Source: Phytohabitans houttuyneae (GTDB lineage Bacteria; Actinomycetota; Actinomycetes; Mycobacteriales; Micromonosporaceae). From it: a DNA stretch of 64,000 nucleotides. Positions 9,341-17,736 of the stretch are shown here, piece after piece. The stretch is taken from assembly GCF_011764425.1 (NCBI RefSeq), contig NZ_BLPF01000002.1:2108997-2172996 (forward strand), read 5' to 3'. The notes under the pieces are model-generated. The model was given only the letters and a program-made list of their open reading frames with translations. It ran no database searches and was not told the origin of the DNA. Position 1 is the first letter of the stretch; each line of letters begins with the position of its first letter. The translations under genes and the position numbers were made by a program.

Positions 9341-10599
9341 CCGTCCTGGCGTCGCCGGCGCCCGCCCCCGCGCCGCCGGCCCGGCCGCTGTCCCGGAGCC
9401 GCGACTTCCTGCTGCTGTGGATCGGGGCCGGCGTCTCGGCCCTCGGCTCCCGGGCCACGTCGATCGGCTACACGCTGCTCGTGTACTGGTCGACCGGCTC
9501 GGCGACGGCGGCCAGCCTGGTGACGTTCGCCGCGCTGCTGCCCAACCTGCTGGTGCAGATGCCGGCCGGCGCCCTGGTCGACCGGTGGGACCGGCGCCGC
9601 ACGATGCTCGCCTGCAGCGCCGGCCGGGTGTTCGCGATCGGCAGCGTGGCCGTCGCGGTCATGCTCGGCGAGGTCTGGATACCGCACCTGATGGCGGTCG
9701 CGTTCGTCGAGGCCACGCTCGGCATCTGCTACGGCCTGGCCGAGCGGGCCGCCGTCTGCAACGTCGTCGGCCCGGACCAGCTCGGCTCGGCCATGGCGGC
9801 CAACGAGTCCCGGGCCAACGCCGCCGGCATCGTCGGCCAGCCGGCCGGCACGCTGCTGCACTCGCTGGCCCGGTTCGCGCCGTTCGCGTTCGCCGTCGTC
9901 GCGCACGCGGTGTCGTTCGTGACCCTGCTCTTCGTGCGGCGCGACCTGCAGGGCCCGCCGCCCGACCCGGGGCGGCGGCGCAGCCTGCTGCCGGAGATCC
10001 GCGAAGGGCTCGCGTTCGTGTGGGGCCAGGTGTACCTGCGCCGCGCGCTGGCGCTCTTCGCGGCCAGCAACATCCTCTTCCAGGTCCTCGGCCTCGGCCT
10101 GATCGTGATGGTCAAGGAGGGCGGCGGGTCGCCGCACACCGTGGGCCTGCTGCTCGTGGTCAACAGCGCCTTCGGGCTGGCCGGGGCGATGACCAGCAAC
10201 CTGTACCTGAGTCGCTTCGGCATCCGCCGCATCATGATGGGCGTCAACGTGGCCTGGGCGGTGCTGATGGCCGGCATCGGCTTCGTGCCCGGGATCGTGG
10301 TGCTCGGCGCGCTCTACGCGCTCATCAACTACATCGCCGGGATCGGCAACGTGGCCGGCATGTACTACCTCGTCAAGACCGCACCCGACCACCTGCGCGG
10401 CCGGGCCGGCTCGGTGGTCACGCTGCTCACCTCCGGCGCCAACTCGCTCGGCGCGCTGCTGGCCGGCTTCCTGCTCGACTCGACCAGCACGACCGCCACC
10501 ATGTCGATCGTCGCCGTCGTGATGGCCGGCATCGCGGTGTCCGCCGTGCTCGGCTTCGGCGGTCGCGCCGCGGCCGAGGCGGAGCGGGCCGGCAGCTGA
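9337..10599 (+). CDS. MFS transporter, probable peptide exporter
   Basis: A 420-residue membrane protein whose ATG overlaps the carbamoyltransferase stop (ATGA), so it is probably translationally coupled. After a Pro/Ala-rich cytoplasmic start come the typical MFS features: a first helix with WIGAGVSALGSRATSIGYTL, the loop 2-3 motif ALVDRWDRRRTM, and about twelve hydrophobic segments. It resembles the drug-efflux MFS proteins common in actinobacterial clusters (MFS_3/enterobactin-exporter type). In this operon the simplest role is export of, and self-resistance to, the finished peptide; that role is inferred from location. Confidence 0.88.
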   Translation: MTVLASPAPAPAPPARPLSRSRDFLLLWIGAGVSALGSRATSIGYTLLVYWSTGSATAASLVTFAALLPNLLVQMPAGALVDRWDRRRTMLACSAGRVFAIGSVAVAVMLGEVWIPHLMAVAFVEATLGICYGLAERAAVCNVVGPDQLGSAMAANESRANAAGIVGQPAGTLLHSLARFAPFAFAVVAHAVSFVTLLFVRRDLQGPPPDPGRRRSLLPEIREGLAFVWGQVYLRRALALFAASNILFQVLGLGLIVMVKEGGGSPHTVGLLLVVNSAFGLAGAMTSNLYLSRFGIRRIMMGVNVAWAVLMAGIGFVPGIVVLGALYALINYIAGIGNVAGMYYLVKTAPDHLRGRAGSVVTLLTSGANSLGALLAGFLLDSTSTTATMSIVAVVMAGIAVSAVLGFGGRAAAEAERAGS

Positions 10600-10675
10600 C
10601 GACTATCGAGGAAATGTGGACGGCCGGCCGAGGCTGCCGTCGGACCCAAACTCTTTGAGCCACCAGGGGGCTTCG

Positions 10676-11611
10676 ATGACCGAGAACGCCAGCTGGAAAC
10701 CGCTGGAGATCAGCCCGGAGAGCGCCGGGGTCGCGGCGACGGTCGACGGCCTCGCCGACCACATCGCCGCGCTGGACGTGGAGCGCGCGCTGACCGCCGA
10801 GAAGGCGCTGGTGTTCCGCGGGTTCGGCGTACGACCGGACACATTGGACCGGGTGATGGACCTGCTGCTGCCCAACCGCCTCGCGTACGTGCACGGCAAC
10901 TCGCCGCGCACCAAGGTGGGCGCCAACGTCTACACCTCGACCGAGTACCCGTCCCGCTACACCATCTCGATGCACAACGAGCTGTCGTACGCCGCGCAGT
11001 GGCCGTCCCGGCTGATGTTCTTCTGCCAGGTGGCCGCCGAGACCGGTGGGGCCACCCCGCTCGTCGACGCCGCGCTGTGGCTGGAGTCGCTCGACCCGCA
11101 CGTGCGCGCCGCCTACGCCGGGGGAGTGCGGTACCAGCAGAACCTCCACGACGGCATGGGCCTGGGCAAGAGCTGGCAGGAGACGTTCGAGACCGACGAC
11201 CGGGCGCAGGTCGAACGGTTTCTCGCCGCGAGCGGCGCCACCTGGGAGTGGACCGCCGACGGCCTGCGCGTGACCCAGGTGCGCCCCTCGACCACGCGGC
11301 ACCCGGTGACCGGCGCCGAGGTGTGGTTCAACCAGAGCGACCAGTGGCACCCGGCGGCGCTCGACGACGAGACCGCCAAGGTGATGGCCGAGGTGATGGA
11401 CGAGGACGAGCTGCCCCAGTCGGTGCGGTTCGCCGACGGCAGCCCGATCCCCGCCGAGTACGTGATCCAGGTGCGCGACCGCGGCCTGGAGGCGGCCGTC
11501 GACGTGGACTGGCGCGTCGGCGACGTGCTCCTGATCGACAACCTCCTTGTCGCGCACGGCCGGCGCTCGTACACCGGCGACCGGCGCGTGCTCGTCGCGA
11601 TGTCGGACTGA
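10676..11611 (+). CDS. TauD/SyrP-like Fe(II)/2-oxoglutarate dioxygenase
   Basis: 311 residues; ATG preceded by a strong CAGGGGG ribosome site. Metal ligands fit the HxE...H variant of the facial triad: HNE at residues 100-102 and the distal His at 294 in VAHGRRSYTGDRR, whose Arg would bind 2-oxoglutarate. The block HNELSYAAQWPSRLMFFC followed by ETGGATPLVD matches SyrP-like hydroxylases that beta-hydroxylate amino acids, often while carried on an NRPS. AsnO and VioC also use HxE. Because A3 of the upstream NRPS looks Asn-selective, a beta-hydroxy-Asn residue in the product is a reasonable inference, unproven here. The gene follows the exporter after 76 bases and lies in the same operon. Confidence 0.9.
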   Translation: MTENASWKPLEISPESAGVAATVDGLADHIAALDVERALTAEKALVFRGFGVRPDTLDRVMDLLLPNRLAYVHGNSPRTKVGANVYTSTEYPSRYTISMHNELSYAAQWPSRLMFFCQVAAETGGATPLVDAALWLESLDPHVRAAYAGGVRYQQNLHDGMGLGKSWQETFETDDRAQVERFLAASGATWEWTADGLRVTQVRPSTTRHPVTGAEVWFNQSDQWHPAALDDETAKVMAEVMDEDELPQSVRFADGSPIPAEYVIQVRDRGLEAAVDVDWRVGDVLLIDNLLVAHGRRSYTGDRRVLVAMSD

Positions 11612-11622
11612 AAGGCACCTCG

Positions 11623-12383
11623 ATGACCACTGCTTCGGACGCCCCCGGCTGGCTGCGGGCGTACCGCCGGGTCGGCCAGGCGGACGTGCGGCTGGTGTGC
11701 TTCCCGCACGCGGGCGGCGCCGCCACGTTCTTCCAGCCGTGGGCGGCCCGCCTCACCGGCGCGGTCGACCTGCTCGCCGTCTGCTATCCCGGCCGGCAGG
11801 ACCGGCTGCTCGAACCGTGCGTCGAGGACATGCACCCGCTCGCCGACCGGATCACCGAGGCGCTCGAGCCGTACCTGGACCGGCCGGTCGCGTTCTTCGG
11901 GCACAGCATGGGCGCCTCGGTCGCGTACGAGGTGACGCTGCGGCTGGAGGCCCGGTACGGGATCACGCCGGCGCACCTGTTCGTGTCCGGGCACGGCGCG
12001 CCGCACATCGCGTGGGTCGACGAGGACCCCGACCAGTACGACGACGAAGGGCTGTGCGACCGCATCGGCGGGCTCGGCGAGGTCGACCCGGTCGTCTTCC
12101 GGTCACCCAAGCTGCGCGAGCTGATCATGCCGGCGCTCCGCGCCGACCTGCGGCTGGTGCACCGCTACCTGCCCGCGACCAGGAGAAGGTGGCGGCGCCC
12201 ATCTCGGCGTACCTCGGCGCGGCCGACCCGGTGTGCACAGTGGACGACGTCGGCGCGTGGGCGGAGCTGACCACCGGCGAGTTCGAGCTACGGGCGTTCC
12301 CCGGCGACCACTTCTACCTGGTACCCGAACAGGCGGCGCTGCTGTCCGCGGTGTCCGCACGGCTGTGGGGAGGCGACCGGTGA
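11623..12383 (+). CDS. Type II thioesterase, one apparent single-base frameshift
   Basis: Alpha/beta-hydrolase of the grsT/TEII class that clears misprimed carrier proteins. Seen in order: CFPHAGGAATFF, the nucleophile motif FFGHSMGASVAYE, and, in the next frame, AAPISAYLGAADP (acid region) and FPGDHFYL (catalytic His). The first frame leaves the family near 12175. Adding one C in the CCC at 12172-12174, or in the CC at 12179-12180, restores a 253-residue protein of normal length ending WGGDR. The stop overlaps the next gene's GTG start (GTGA). It is separate from the NRPS-fused terminal domain, so it is best read as an editing enzyme and not as the release enzyme. Confidence 0.86.
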
Positions 12384-13480
12384 CCGGCACCGCCGTGGCG
12401 GCCGTGCCGCTGGACCTGGACCGCTACCGGCGCTTCCGGGTCGACTTCGACGCGCTCACCGACCTGGTACGCGACCGGGTGGCCGCCGAGTTCGCCGGCG
12501 TCCTGCCCGCGCCCGGCGGCGTCGTGGGCCGGACCGAGCTCGCCGCGCGGCTGAGCGTCGTCCCCGCGTACACCCGGCTGTTCGACGCCCTCGTGGACCT
12601 GCTGGTCCGCGAGGGCCACCTCCGCGCGGACGGCGACCACCTGATCGTGACGCCGCGGCTGGCGCGGGCGGGAGCGGCGACGCTCGGCGACGGCCACCCG
12701 GAGGTCGCCGAGTACCTGCCGCTGCTGGCCGCCTGCCAGGGCCACGCGCTGGACGTGATGAGCGGCCGGCGCGCCGGGACGGACGTGCTCTTCCCGGGCG
12801 GCTCGATGGCGCTGGTGGCCGAGCTCTACACCGACAACGTCCAGACCGGGTACTTCAACCGGCTGGCCGCGGACCGGGTGCGCGCGCACGTGGAGGCGTT
12901 CGCGCGGCGCTTTCCGCACTCGACGCCGCAGGTCTTCGAGGTGGGCGCCGGCACCGGAGCGACGACGGCGTTCGTGCTCGCGGCGCTCGCCGACCACGCC
13001 GACCGCCTGCGCTACGTCTACACCGACGTGGGTCCGGGCTTCCTGCGGCTGGCCCGCAAGCGGTTCAGCAAGTCCTTTATGGACTTCGCCCGCTACAACA
13101 TCGAGGCGTCGCCGGAGCCGCAGGGCTTCGAGCCGCATTCGATGGACGTGGTGCTGGCCAGCAACGTGCTGCACGCCACCCACCGGATCGGCGACACCCT
13201 CGAACAGTGCCGGCGCCTGCTCAAGCCCGGCGGCATCCTGGTGGTCAACGAGATGACCCAGCGCCTGGACTACAACACGGTCACGTTCGGCCTGATGGAC
13301 GGCTGGTGGCGCTACGCCGCCGACGACCCGCGCATCCCCGGCTCCCCGTTGCTGAGCCGCGCCGGCTGGACCGCCGCCCTGGGCCGCGCCGGCTTCGCCG
13401 ACGTGGAACTGCACGGCGTCCCCATCCTCGAGGAGGACGAACAGGTCCAGTCCCTGGTGGTAGCCCACCGCGCCACGTAA
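12380..13480 (+). CDS. SAM-dependent methyltransferase, PKS/NRPS-MT-like
   Basis: 366 residues from a GTG that overlaps the thioesterase stop. The N-terminal 150 residues look like a helical or winged-helix cap; the catalytic part carries motif I VFEVGAGTGATT (about residue 190), VYTDVGPGFL, and ASNVLHATHRIGDTLEQC followed by LLKPGGILVVNEM. That block is the signature of the C-methyltransferase domains embedded in polyketide and peptide synthases, here as a stand-alone protein. It is the last gene of the biosynthetic operon and ends just before a palindromic repeat. The substrate is unknown; C-, N- or O-methylation cannot be told from the sequence. Confidence 0.87.
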   Translation: MTGTAVAAVPLDLDRYRRFRVDFDALTDLVRDRVAAEFAGVLPAPGGVVGRTELAARLSVVPAYTRLFDALVDLLVREGHLRADGDHLIVTPRLARAGAATLGDGHPEVAEYLPLLAACQGHALDVMSGRRAGTDVLFPGGSMALVAELYTDNVQTGYFNRLAADRVRAHVEAFARRFPHSTPQVFEVGAGTGATTAFVLAALADHADRLRYVYTDVGPGFLRLARKRFSKSFMDFARYNIEASPEPQGFEPHSMDVVLASNVLHATHRIGDTLEQCRRLLKPGGILVVNEMTQRLDYNTVTFGLMDGWWRYAADDPRIPGSPLLSRAGWTAALGRAGFADVELHGVPILEEDEQVQSLVVAHRAT

Positions 13481-13494
13481 CCCCTCCTTATGCG

Positions 13495-13556
13495 GTTGAC
13501 CAGGGAGTTGGTGGGCGTGTCGGCCGGCGTGTCCACCCACCAGCTCCCTGATCAAC
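13495..13556. repeat. Palindromic repeat family A, copy 1
   Basis: A 62-base imperfect inverted repeat with outer arms GTTGACCAGGGAG and CTCCCTGATCAAC and inner arms around GGTGGGCGTGTC and GTGTCCACCCACC. It lies between two converging genes and contains the stop codon of the 13552-14067 gene, so it may act as a two-way terminator. A second copy is at 20503-20564. Confidence 0.85.
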
Positions 13557-14067
13557 GCCCGTCGAGGGCTTCGTAGTAGCGGCGGACGGTGCCGACGCGG
13601 GTGACGTCGGTGCCGTACACGTGCAGCGAGATCGCCGTCGTGTCGCCGGTGTTGTGGACGCGGTGGATGTCGCCGGGCGGGGCGAAGCCGCTCACGGAGC
13701 CGGCGTGGTTGTCGTTGCGGCCGACCGGGTTGAGGTCGGCGTCGAAGAGCTCCTCGTGCTCGACGCCCTGCAGCACGCCGAAGACGCACCACGTCAGGTG
13801 GTCGTGGATGCGGGTGATCTGGCCGGGCAGCCAGACCACCGCGACCACCGAGAACGAGCCGTCGGGCTCGACGTGCAGGGTGTGGCTGCGGTAGCCGTCG
13901 GGCGAGCCGAGGCGCTGCGCGGCGGTGAGCACGTCCGCGCTCGGCAGGTTCCGGCGCAGCGCGTCGGCCACGAGCCGGGCGGTGCCCGTCCAGCCGGCGC
14001 GCGCGGCGACGGCGCCGCGGACGGCGTCGAGGAGGTCGGTCAGGTCGCGGGTCGCTGTCGTGGTCAT
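13552..14067 (-). CDS. Cysteine dioxygenase type I family protein
   Basis: 171 residues with a cupin metal site: His88 and His90 in IHDHLTWCVFG and a later His in GDIHRVHNTGD. The family oxidises cysteine to cysteine sulfinic acid, and actinobacterial members resemble CDO type I (PF05995). The ATG at 14067 is divergent from the LysR gene at 14143, and the shared 75-base gap holds a LysR-type operator, so this gene is the likely target of that regulator. Its last codon and stop lie inside palindromic repeat A1. Related thiol dioxygenases with other thiol substrates cannot be excluded. Confidence 0.82.
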   Translation of the reverse strand: MTTTATRDLTDLLDAVRGAVAARAGWTGTARLVADALRRNLPSADVLTAAQRLGSPDGYRSHTLHVEPDGSFSVVAVVWLPGQITRIHDHLTWCVFGVLQGVEHEELFDADLNPVGRNDNHAGSVSGFAPPGDIHRVHNTGDTTAISLHVYGTDVTRVGTVRRYYEALDGR

Positions 14068-14112
14068 GTTCACGAGGGTGCGCGCATCCGACTTATGCGT
14101 CCAATGGAAAGT

Positions 14113-14144
14113 ATCGAGTTGATCCATAGATATGCTCGATGGAT
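14113..14144. promoter_or_regulatory. LysR-type operator between divergent genes
   Basis: ATCCAT-N11-ATGGAT (14122-14144) fits the T-N11-A rule for LysR proteins. It is nested with ATCGAG-N16-CTCGAT (14113-14140). The right arm covers the ATG of the LysR gene at 14143, which suits autorepression. Confidence 0.62.
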
Positions 14145-15006
14145 GCTGGATGTCACGCGGCTGCGGGTCCTCGACGCGCTGGCCCGCCACGGCTCGGTCA
14201 CGGCGGCGGCGAGGGAGCTGCACTACACGCAACCGACGGTCAGCCACCACCTGGCCCGGCTGGAGGCCGAGACCGGTGCGCAGCTGCTGCAGCGGGCCGG
14301 CCGCGGTGTGCGGCTCACCGAGGCGGGCCGGATGCTGGCCGACCGGGCCGCCGAGATCATCGGCCGGCTCGACGCCGCCGACGCGGAGCTCGCCGCGCAC
14401 GTCGGGCTGGCCGCGGGGCGGGTGCGGCTGGCCGGCTTCTCGTCCGCGATCGGGTCGCTCGTGCCGCGGGCGGTCGCGGCGCTGGCCAGCCGGCACCCCA
14501 ACCTCGAGATCAGCCTCGTCGACACGCACCCGCCCGAGGCGCTCGACCTGCTGCGGGCCGGGCGGATCGACGTGGCGATCATATTCCGGTACGACGAGAC
14601 CGAGCCCGAGCCGGAGGGCATCCGGCTGCACCACCTGCTCGACGACCCGGTGTACCTGCTGTCCACCCGCCGCGGCCGCGACCTCGCCACGCATCGTGAC
14701 GCGACCTGGATCGCCGGCTGCGAGCGGTGCCGCAGCCACCTCGTCTCGCTGTGCGGGGAGGCGGGCTTCCAGCCGCGCATCGGGTACAGCTCCGACGACA
14801 TGGTGGTGATGCAGGCGCTCGTGGCGGCCGGCCTGGGCGCCACGATCATCCCCGGCCTCGCGCTGCGGGCGATCCGCCTCAAGGGCATCGTCGCGAGCGA
14901 GCTGAGCGGGGCGGGCCGCCACGTGTACGCGGCGACGTACGGCGAGCCGCCCGACCCGCCCGCCACGGCGGCACTGCTCGCGGCGCTCGCGGAGGCGGCG
15001 GCGTAG
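14143..15006 (+). CDS. LysR-family transcriptional regulator
   Basis: 287 residues. The N-terminal winged helix-turn-helix reads VTAAARELHYTQPTVSHHLA, followed by the LysR dimer helix and a periplasmic-binding-like effector domain beginning near residue 88. It is divergent from the cysteine-dioxygenase-like gene and upstream of an OFA-type transporter in the same direction, so both neighbours are candidate targets. The start at 14143 was chosen because MLDVTRLRVLDAL is the usual family N-terminus; upstream ATGs in the same frame would add a tail encoded by the operator. Confidence 0.92.
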   Translation: MLDVTRLRVLDALARHGSVTAAARELHYTQPTVSHHLARLEAETGAQLLQRAGRGVRLTEAGRMLADRAAEIIGRLDAADAELAAHVGLAAGRVRLAGFSSAIGSLVPRAVAALASRHPNLEISLVDTHPPEALDLLRAGRIDVAIIFRYDETEPEPEGIRLHHLLDDPVYLLSTRRGRDLATHRDATWIAGCERCRSHLVSLCGEAGFQPRIGYSSDDMVVMQALVAAGLGATIIPGLALRAIRLKGIVASELSGAGRHVYAATYGEPPDPPATAALLAALAEAAA

Positions 15007-15141
15007 GGCGGCGCGCCGTTCGGCTCACGGCGGCCGCCACCCGGCGCGTGATATCGACCGCTGGACATGCCTTCCGCCCGACATGCGCATTAGGTTCCGG
15101 TCAATTGAGGAACATCTTTCGCGTATGTCCGGAGGTGCACC

Positions 15142-16566
15142 GTGCCATTGCTCTCAGCGTTGGACCACGAGCACACGGTCGCCCCCGCGGGCTACAGCCG
15201 CTGGTTGATCCCGCCGGCGGCGCTGTCGGTGCACCTGTGCATCGGCCAGGCGTACGCGACGAGCGTCTACAAGAACTCGCTCATCGCGCACTTCGACGCC
15301 AGCCAGACCGCGATCGGCGTCATCTTCAGCATCGCCATCGTCATGCTCGGCCTCTCCGCGGCGGTCGGCGGCACCTGGGTCGAGGCGAAGGGGCCGCGCA
15401 AGGCGATGTTCGTGTCCGCGTCCTTCTGGGCCGCCGGCTTCCTCGTCGGCGCGCTCGGCATCGCGACCGGGCAGCTGTGGCTCGTGTACCTCGGCTACGG
15501 CTTCCTCGGCGGCATCGGGCTCGGCATCGGGTACATCTCACCGGTCTCCACGCTCATCAAGTGGTTTCCGGACCGGCCCGGCCTCGCCACCGGCCTCGCC
15601 ATCATGGGCTTCGGCGGCGGCGCGATGGTGGCCAGCCCGCTGTCCCGGCAGCTGCTGGAGCTCTACGACTCCGGGTACGACTCGGGCAACGCCGGCTCGG
15701 TGGCCTCCGGCGGCGCGCTGGTCGGCCTGTTCGTCACGCTCGGCATCGGCTACTTCGTCATCATGATGTTCGGCGTGGTGAACGTCCGCGTCCCACCGCC
15801 GGGCTGGCGGCCGGCCGGCTTCGACCCCGCGACGGTCGCCGCCAAGCCGCTCGTGACCACCGGCAACGTGACCGCGGCCAACGCGATCCGCACCCGCTCG
15901 TTCTGGCTGCTCTGGGTCGTGCTCTTCTGCAACGTCACCGCCGGCATCGGTATCCTGGAGCAGGCCAGCCCGATGATCCAGGACTTCTTCCGGGACGGGA
16001 CCACGTCTGCGGTGACGGTCGCGGCCGCCGGCGGGTTCGTGGGACTGCTGTCACTTTTCAACATGGCCGGGCGCTTCGTGTGGTCGTCCACATCGGACCT
16101 GATCGGCCGCAGGCCCATCTACATGGTGTACCTCGGTGTCGGCATGGTCCTCTACGCGCTGCTGGCCTCCGTCGGGCACGCCGCCACCGCGCTGTTCGTG
16201 CTGCTGGCCGGCGTGATCCTCTCGTTCTACGGCGGCGGGTTCGCGACCGTACCGGCGTACCTGCGCGACCTTTTCGGCACCCTGCAGGTCGGCGCGATCC
16301 ACGGCCGCCTGCTGACCGCCTGGTCCGCCGCGGGCATCGCCGGCCCCCTGATCATCAACGGTTTCCTCGACGCGCAGGGCAAGCCGGGCACGCTGACCGC
16401 CGAGGCGTACCGGCCGGCGCTGCTCACGATGGTCGGGGTGCTGGCCGTCGGCTTCGCCGCCAACCTGCTGATCCGTCCCGTCCCGGACCGCTTCCACGAG
16501 CCGCACACCGACCGTCCCGCCAACCCGCCCGAGACCGTCGCCGCCGGAGGGAGCCCGACCCGATGA
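15142..16566 (+). CDS. OFA-family MFS transporter
   Basis: 474 residues from a GTG with GGAGG upstream. Twelve predicted transmembrane segments; the pattern LGYGFLGGIGLGIGYISPVS followed by LIKWFPDRPGLATG is typical of the oxalate/formate antiporter (OFA) branch of MFS carriers, which move small carboxylates. A late FATVPAYLRDLFG block also fits. The stop overlaps the ATG of a 40-residue partner. Upstream 15007-15141 has no gene; it may hold the promoter. The cargo is unknown, although the adjoining cysteine-dioxygenase gene makes a sulfur-containing acid conceivable. Confidence 0.88.
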   Translation: MPLLSALDHEHTVAPAGYSRWLIPPAALSVHLCIGQAYATSVYKNSLIAHFDASQTAIGVIFSIAIVMLGLSAAVGGTWVEAKGPRKAMFVSASFWAAGFLVGALGIATGQLWLVYLGYGFLGGIGLGIGYISPVSTLIKWFPDRPGLATGLAIMGFGGGAMVASPLSRQLLELYDSGYDSGNAGSVASGGALVGLFVTLGIGYFVIMMFGVVNVRVPPPGWRPAGFDPATVAAKPLVTTGNVTAANAIRTRSFWLLWVVLFCNVTAGIGILEQASPMIQDFFRDGTTSAVTVAAAGGFVGLLSLFNMAGRFVWSSTSDLIGRRPIYMVYLGVGMVLYALLASVGHAATALFVLLAGVILSFYGGGFATVPAYLRDLFGTLQVGAIHGRLLTAWSAAGIAGPLIINGFLDAQGKPGTLTAEAYRPALLTMVGVLAVGFAANLLIRPVPDRFHEPHTDRPANPPETVAAGGSPTR

Positions 16567-16685
16567 GCCGACCACCTGAGGACCAGACCGCCCGGCTGTG
16601 GCTGTCGTGGCTGCTTGTCGCGGTCATGCTCGGCTACGGCGTGACACAGACCGTCATCACCGCGGCCAAACTCTTCACCGGCTGA
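16563..16685 (+). CDS. Small single-TM partner of the MFS transporter
   Basis: 40 residues: a charged start (MSRPPEDQTARLW) followed by one hydrophobic helix (LSWLLVAVMLGYGVTQTVI) and a short tail. The ATG overlaps the MFS stop (ATGA), which implies coupled translation. Very small proteins of this design follow OFA-type MFS genes in many bacteria and are described as MFS small subunits. The identification rests on position and size more than on motifs. Confidence 0.75.
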   Translation: MSRPPEDQTARLWLSWLLVAVMLGYGVTQTVITAAKLFTG

Positions 16686-16728
16686 CCCTCTCAGCGGCCT
16701 CTAAGCCGGCGTGCGCGACGATCATGGC

Positions 16729-17628
16729 GTGACCACCGCCGTGCGACCTCCGGCCAGCACCGCCACCCGCGCGCTGGCACTGCTGCGGTTGACCCGCCCG
16801 TGGTTCTGGCCGCTGGGCTGGGCCGGCGCGTACTTCGGCTGGGTGCTGGCCGCCGCCGAATGGGTGCCGCCCCTCCGCGACCAGCCGGCGGCCGTGGCCG
16901 CGGTGGTCGTGCTCGGCCCGCTCGTGTGGGGCGCCGTCCTCGCCATGAACGACCTCTACGACCTGCCGAACGACCGGCGCAGCCCGCGCAAGTCGACCGC
17001 GCCGCTGGTGACCGGCGTGCTGACCGTGACGGACCTCAAGCGCGCGTACTGGTGGTGCAGCATCGCCGCCATCGCGATCTCGGTCGCCGCCGGCCCGTGG
17101 TTCGTCGCCGGCACGGTGATCGTGCTGGTGCTCGGCTGGCTGTACAGCACGCCGCCGGTGCGCCTCAAGGCCCGCCCGGGTGCCGACGTCGCGGTGAACA
17201 CCCTTGTCGTCGGCGTCTTCGCCCCGCTGGGCGGCTGGTCGCTGCACCGGTCGGTGCTGGACTACCCGCCGATCCTCGTACTGCTCGGGCTGCTGCTCGG
17301 CGCCGCCCTGTACGTGCCCACCACCGTGATGGACCGCGACGCCGACCTGGCGGCCGGCGACACGACGTTCGCGGTGCGCTGGACGCCGCGGGCCTGCTAC
17401 CGGCTCGGCCTCGCCCTGTGGACGGCGGCGAACGTGATCTGGCTGGCCTGCTGCCACCTCGACGTGCTCGTCACCCGCGACTCGTGGACCCTGCAGACGG
17501 TGGCGGCACCGGCGCTGGTCGCGGTGTACGCGGTGGCCACCCGCAAGCCGTCGATCCCGCGGATGGCGGTGGTGTCGTTCGCGTTCGCCGTGCCGGGCAC
17601 CGACTTCCTGCTCGCCGTCGCCGGCTGA
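16729..17628 (+). CDS. UbiA-family prenyltransferase
   Basis: About 299 residues, polytopic. Both Asp-rich Mg-diphosphate motifs are visible: NDLYDLPNDRRSPRKS near residue 80 and DRDADLAAGD near residue 205. UbiA enzymes attach or transfer prenyl chains to aromatic or lipid acceptors in the membrane. GTG at 16729 (VTTAVRPP) is preferred; an in-frame GTG at 16711 would add six residues. The acceptor is unknown and neither flanking gene suggests a pathway. Confidence 0.86.
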   Translation: MTTAVRPPASTATRALALLRLTRPWFWPLGWAGAYFGWVLAAAEWVPPLRDQPAAVAAVVVLGPLVWGAVLAMNDLYDLPNDRRSPRKSTAPLVTGVLTVTDLKRAYWWCSIAAIAISVAAGPWFVAGTVIVLVLGWLYSTPPVRLKARPGADVAVNTLVVGVFAPLGGWSLHRSVLDYPPILVLLGLLLGAALYVPTTVMDRDADLAAGDTTFAVRWTPRACYRLGLALWTAANVIWLACCHLDVLVTRDSWTLQTVAAPALVAVYAVATRKPSIPRMAVVSFAFAVPGTDFLLAVAG

Positions 17629-17659
17629 CCTCGCGGAACCGCTCGGCCGTCCAGCCGAC

Positions 17660-17679
17660 CCCACCCGCCGCCGGGTGGG
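17660..17679. terminator. Hairpin after the UbiA gene
   Basis: CCCACCCG and CGGGTGGG form an 8-bp perfect stem with a 4-base loop, 31 bases after the stop at 17628. There is no clear T-run, as is common in high-GC actinobacteria. Confidence 0.5.
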
Positions 17680-17736
17680 CGGGAACTGGCCGATCACGGG
17701 ATTCGTCGCGGGCGCGGCCGGCAGCAGGCTGGCGCG

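Noticed and set aside
10676-11611. Taurine dioxygenase for sulfur use
   Set aside because: Its HNE...H motif and location within a peptide operon fit SyrP-like hydroxylases better; no sulfonate transport genes are nearby.
11623-12383. TEII as a pseudogene
   Set aside because: Both halves keep motif-quality sequence and a single base restores full length, so an error is more likely than decay.
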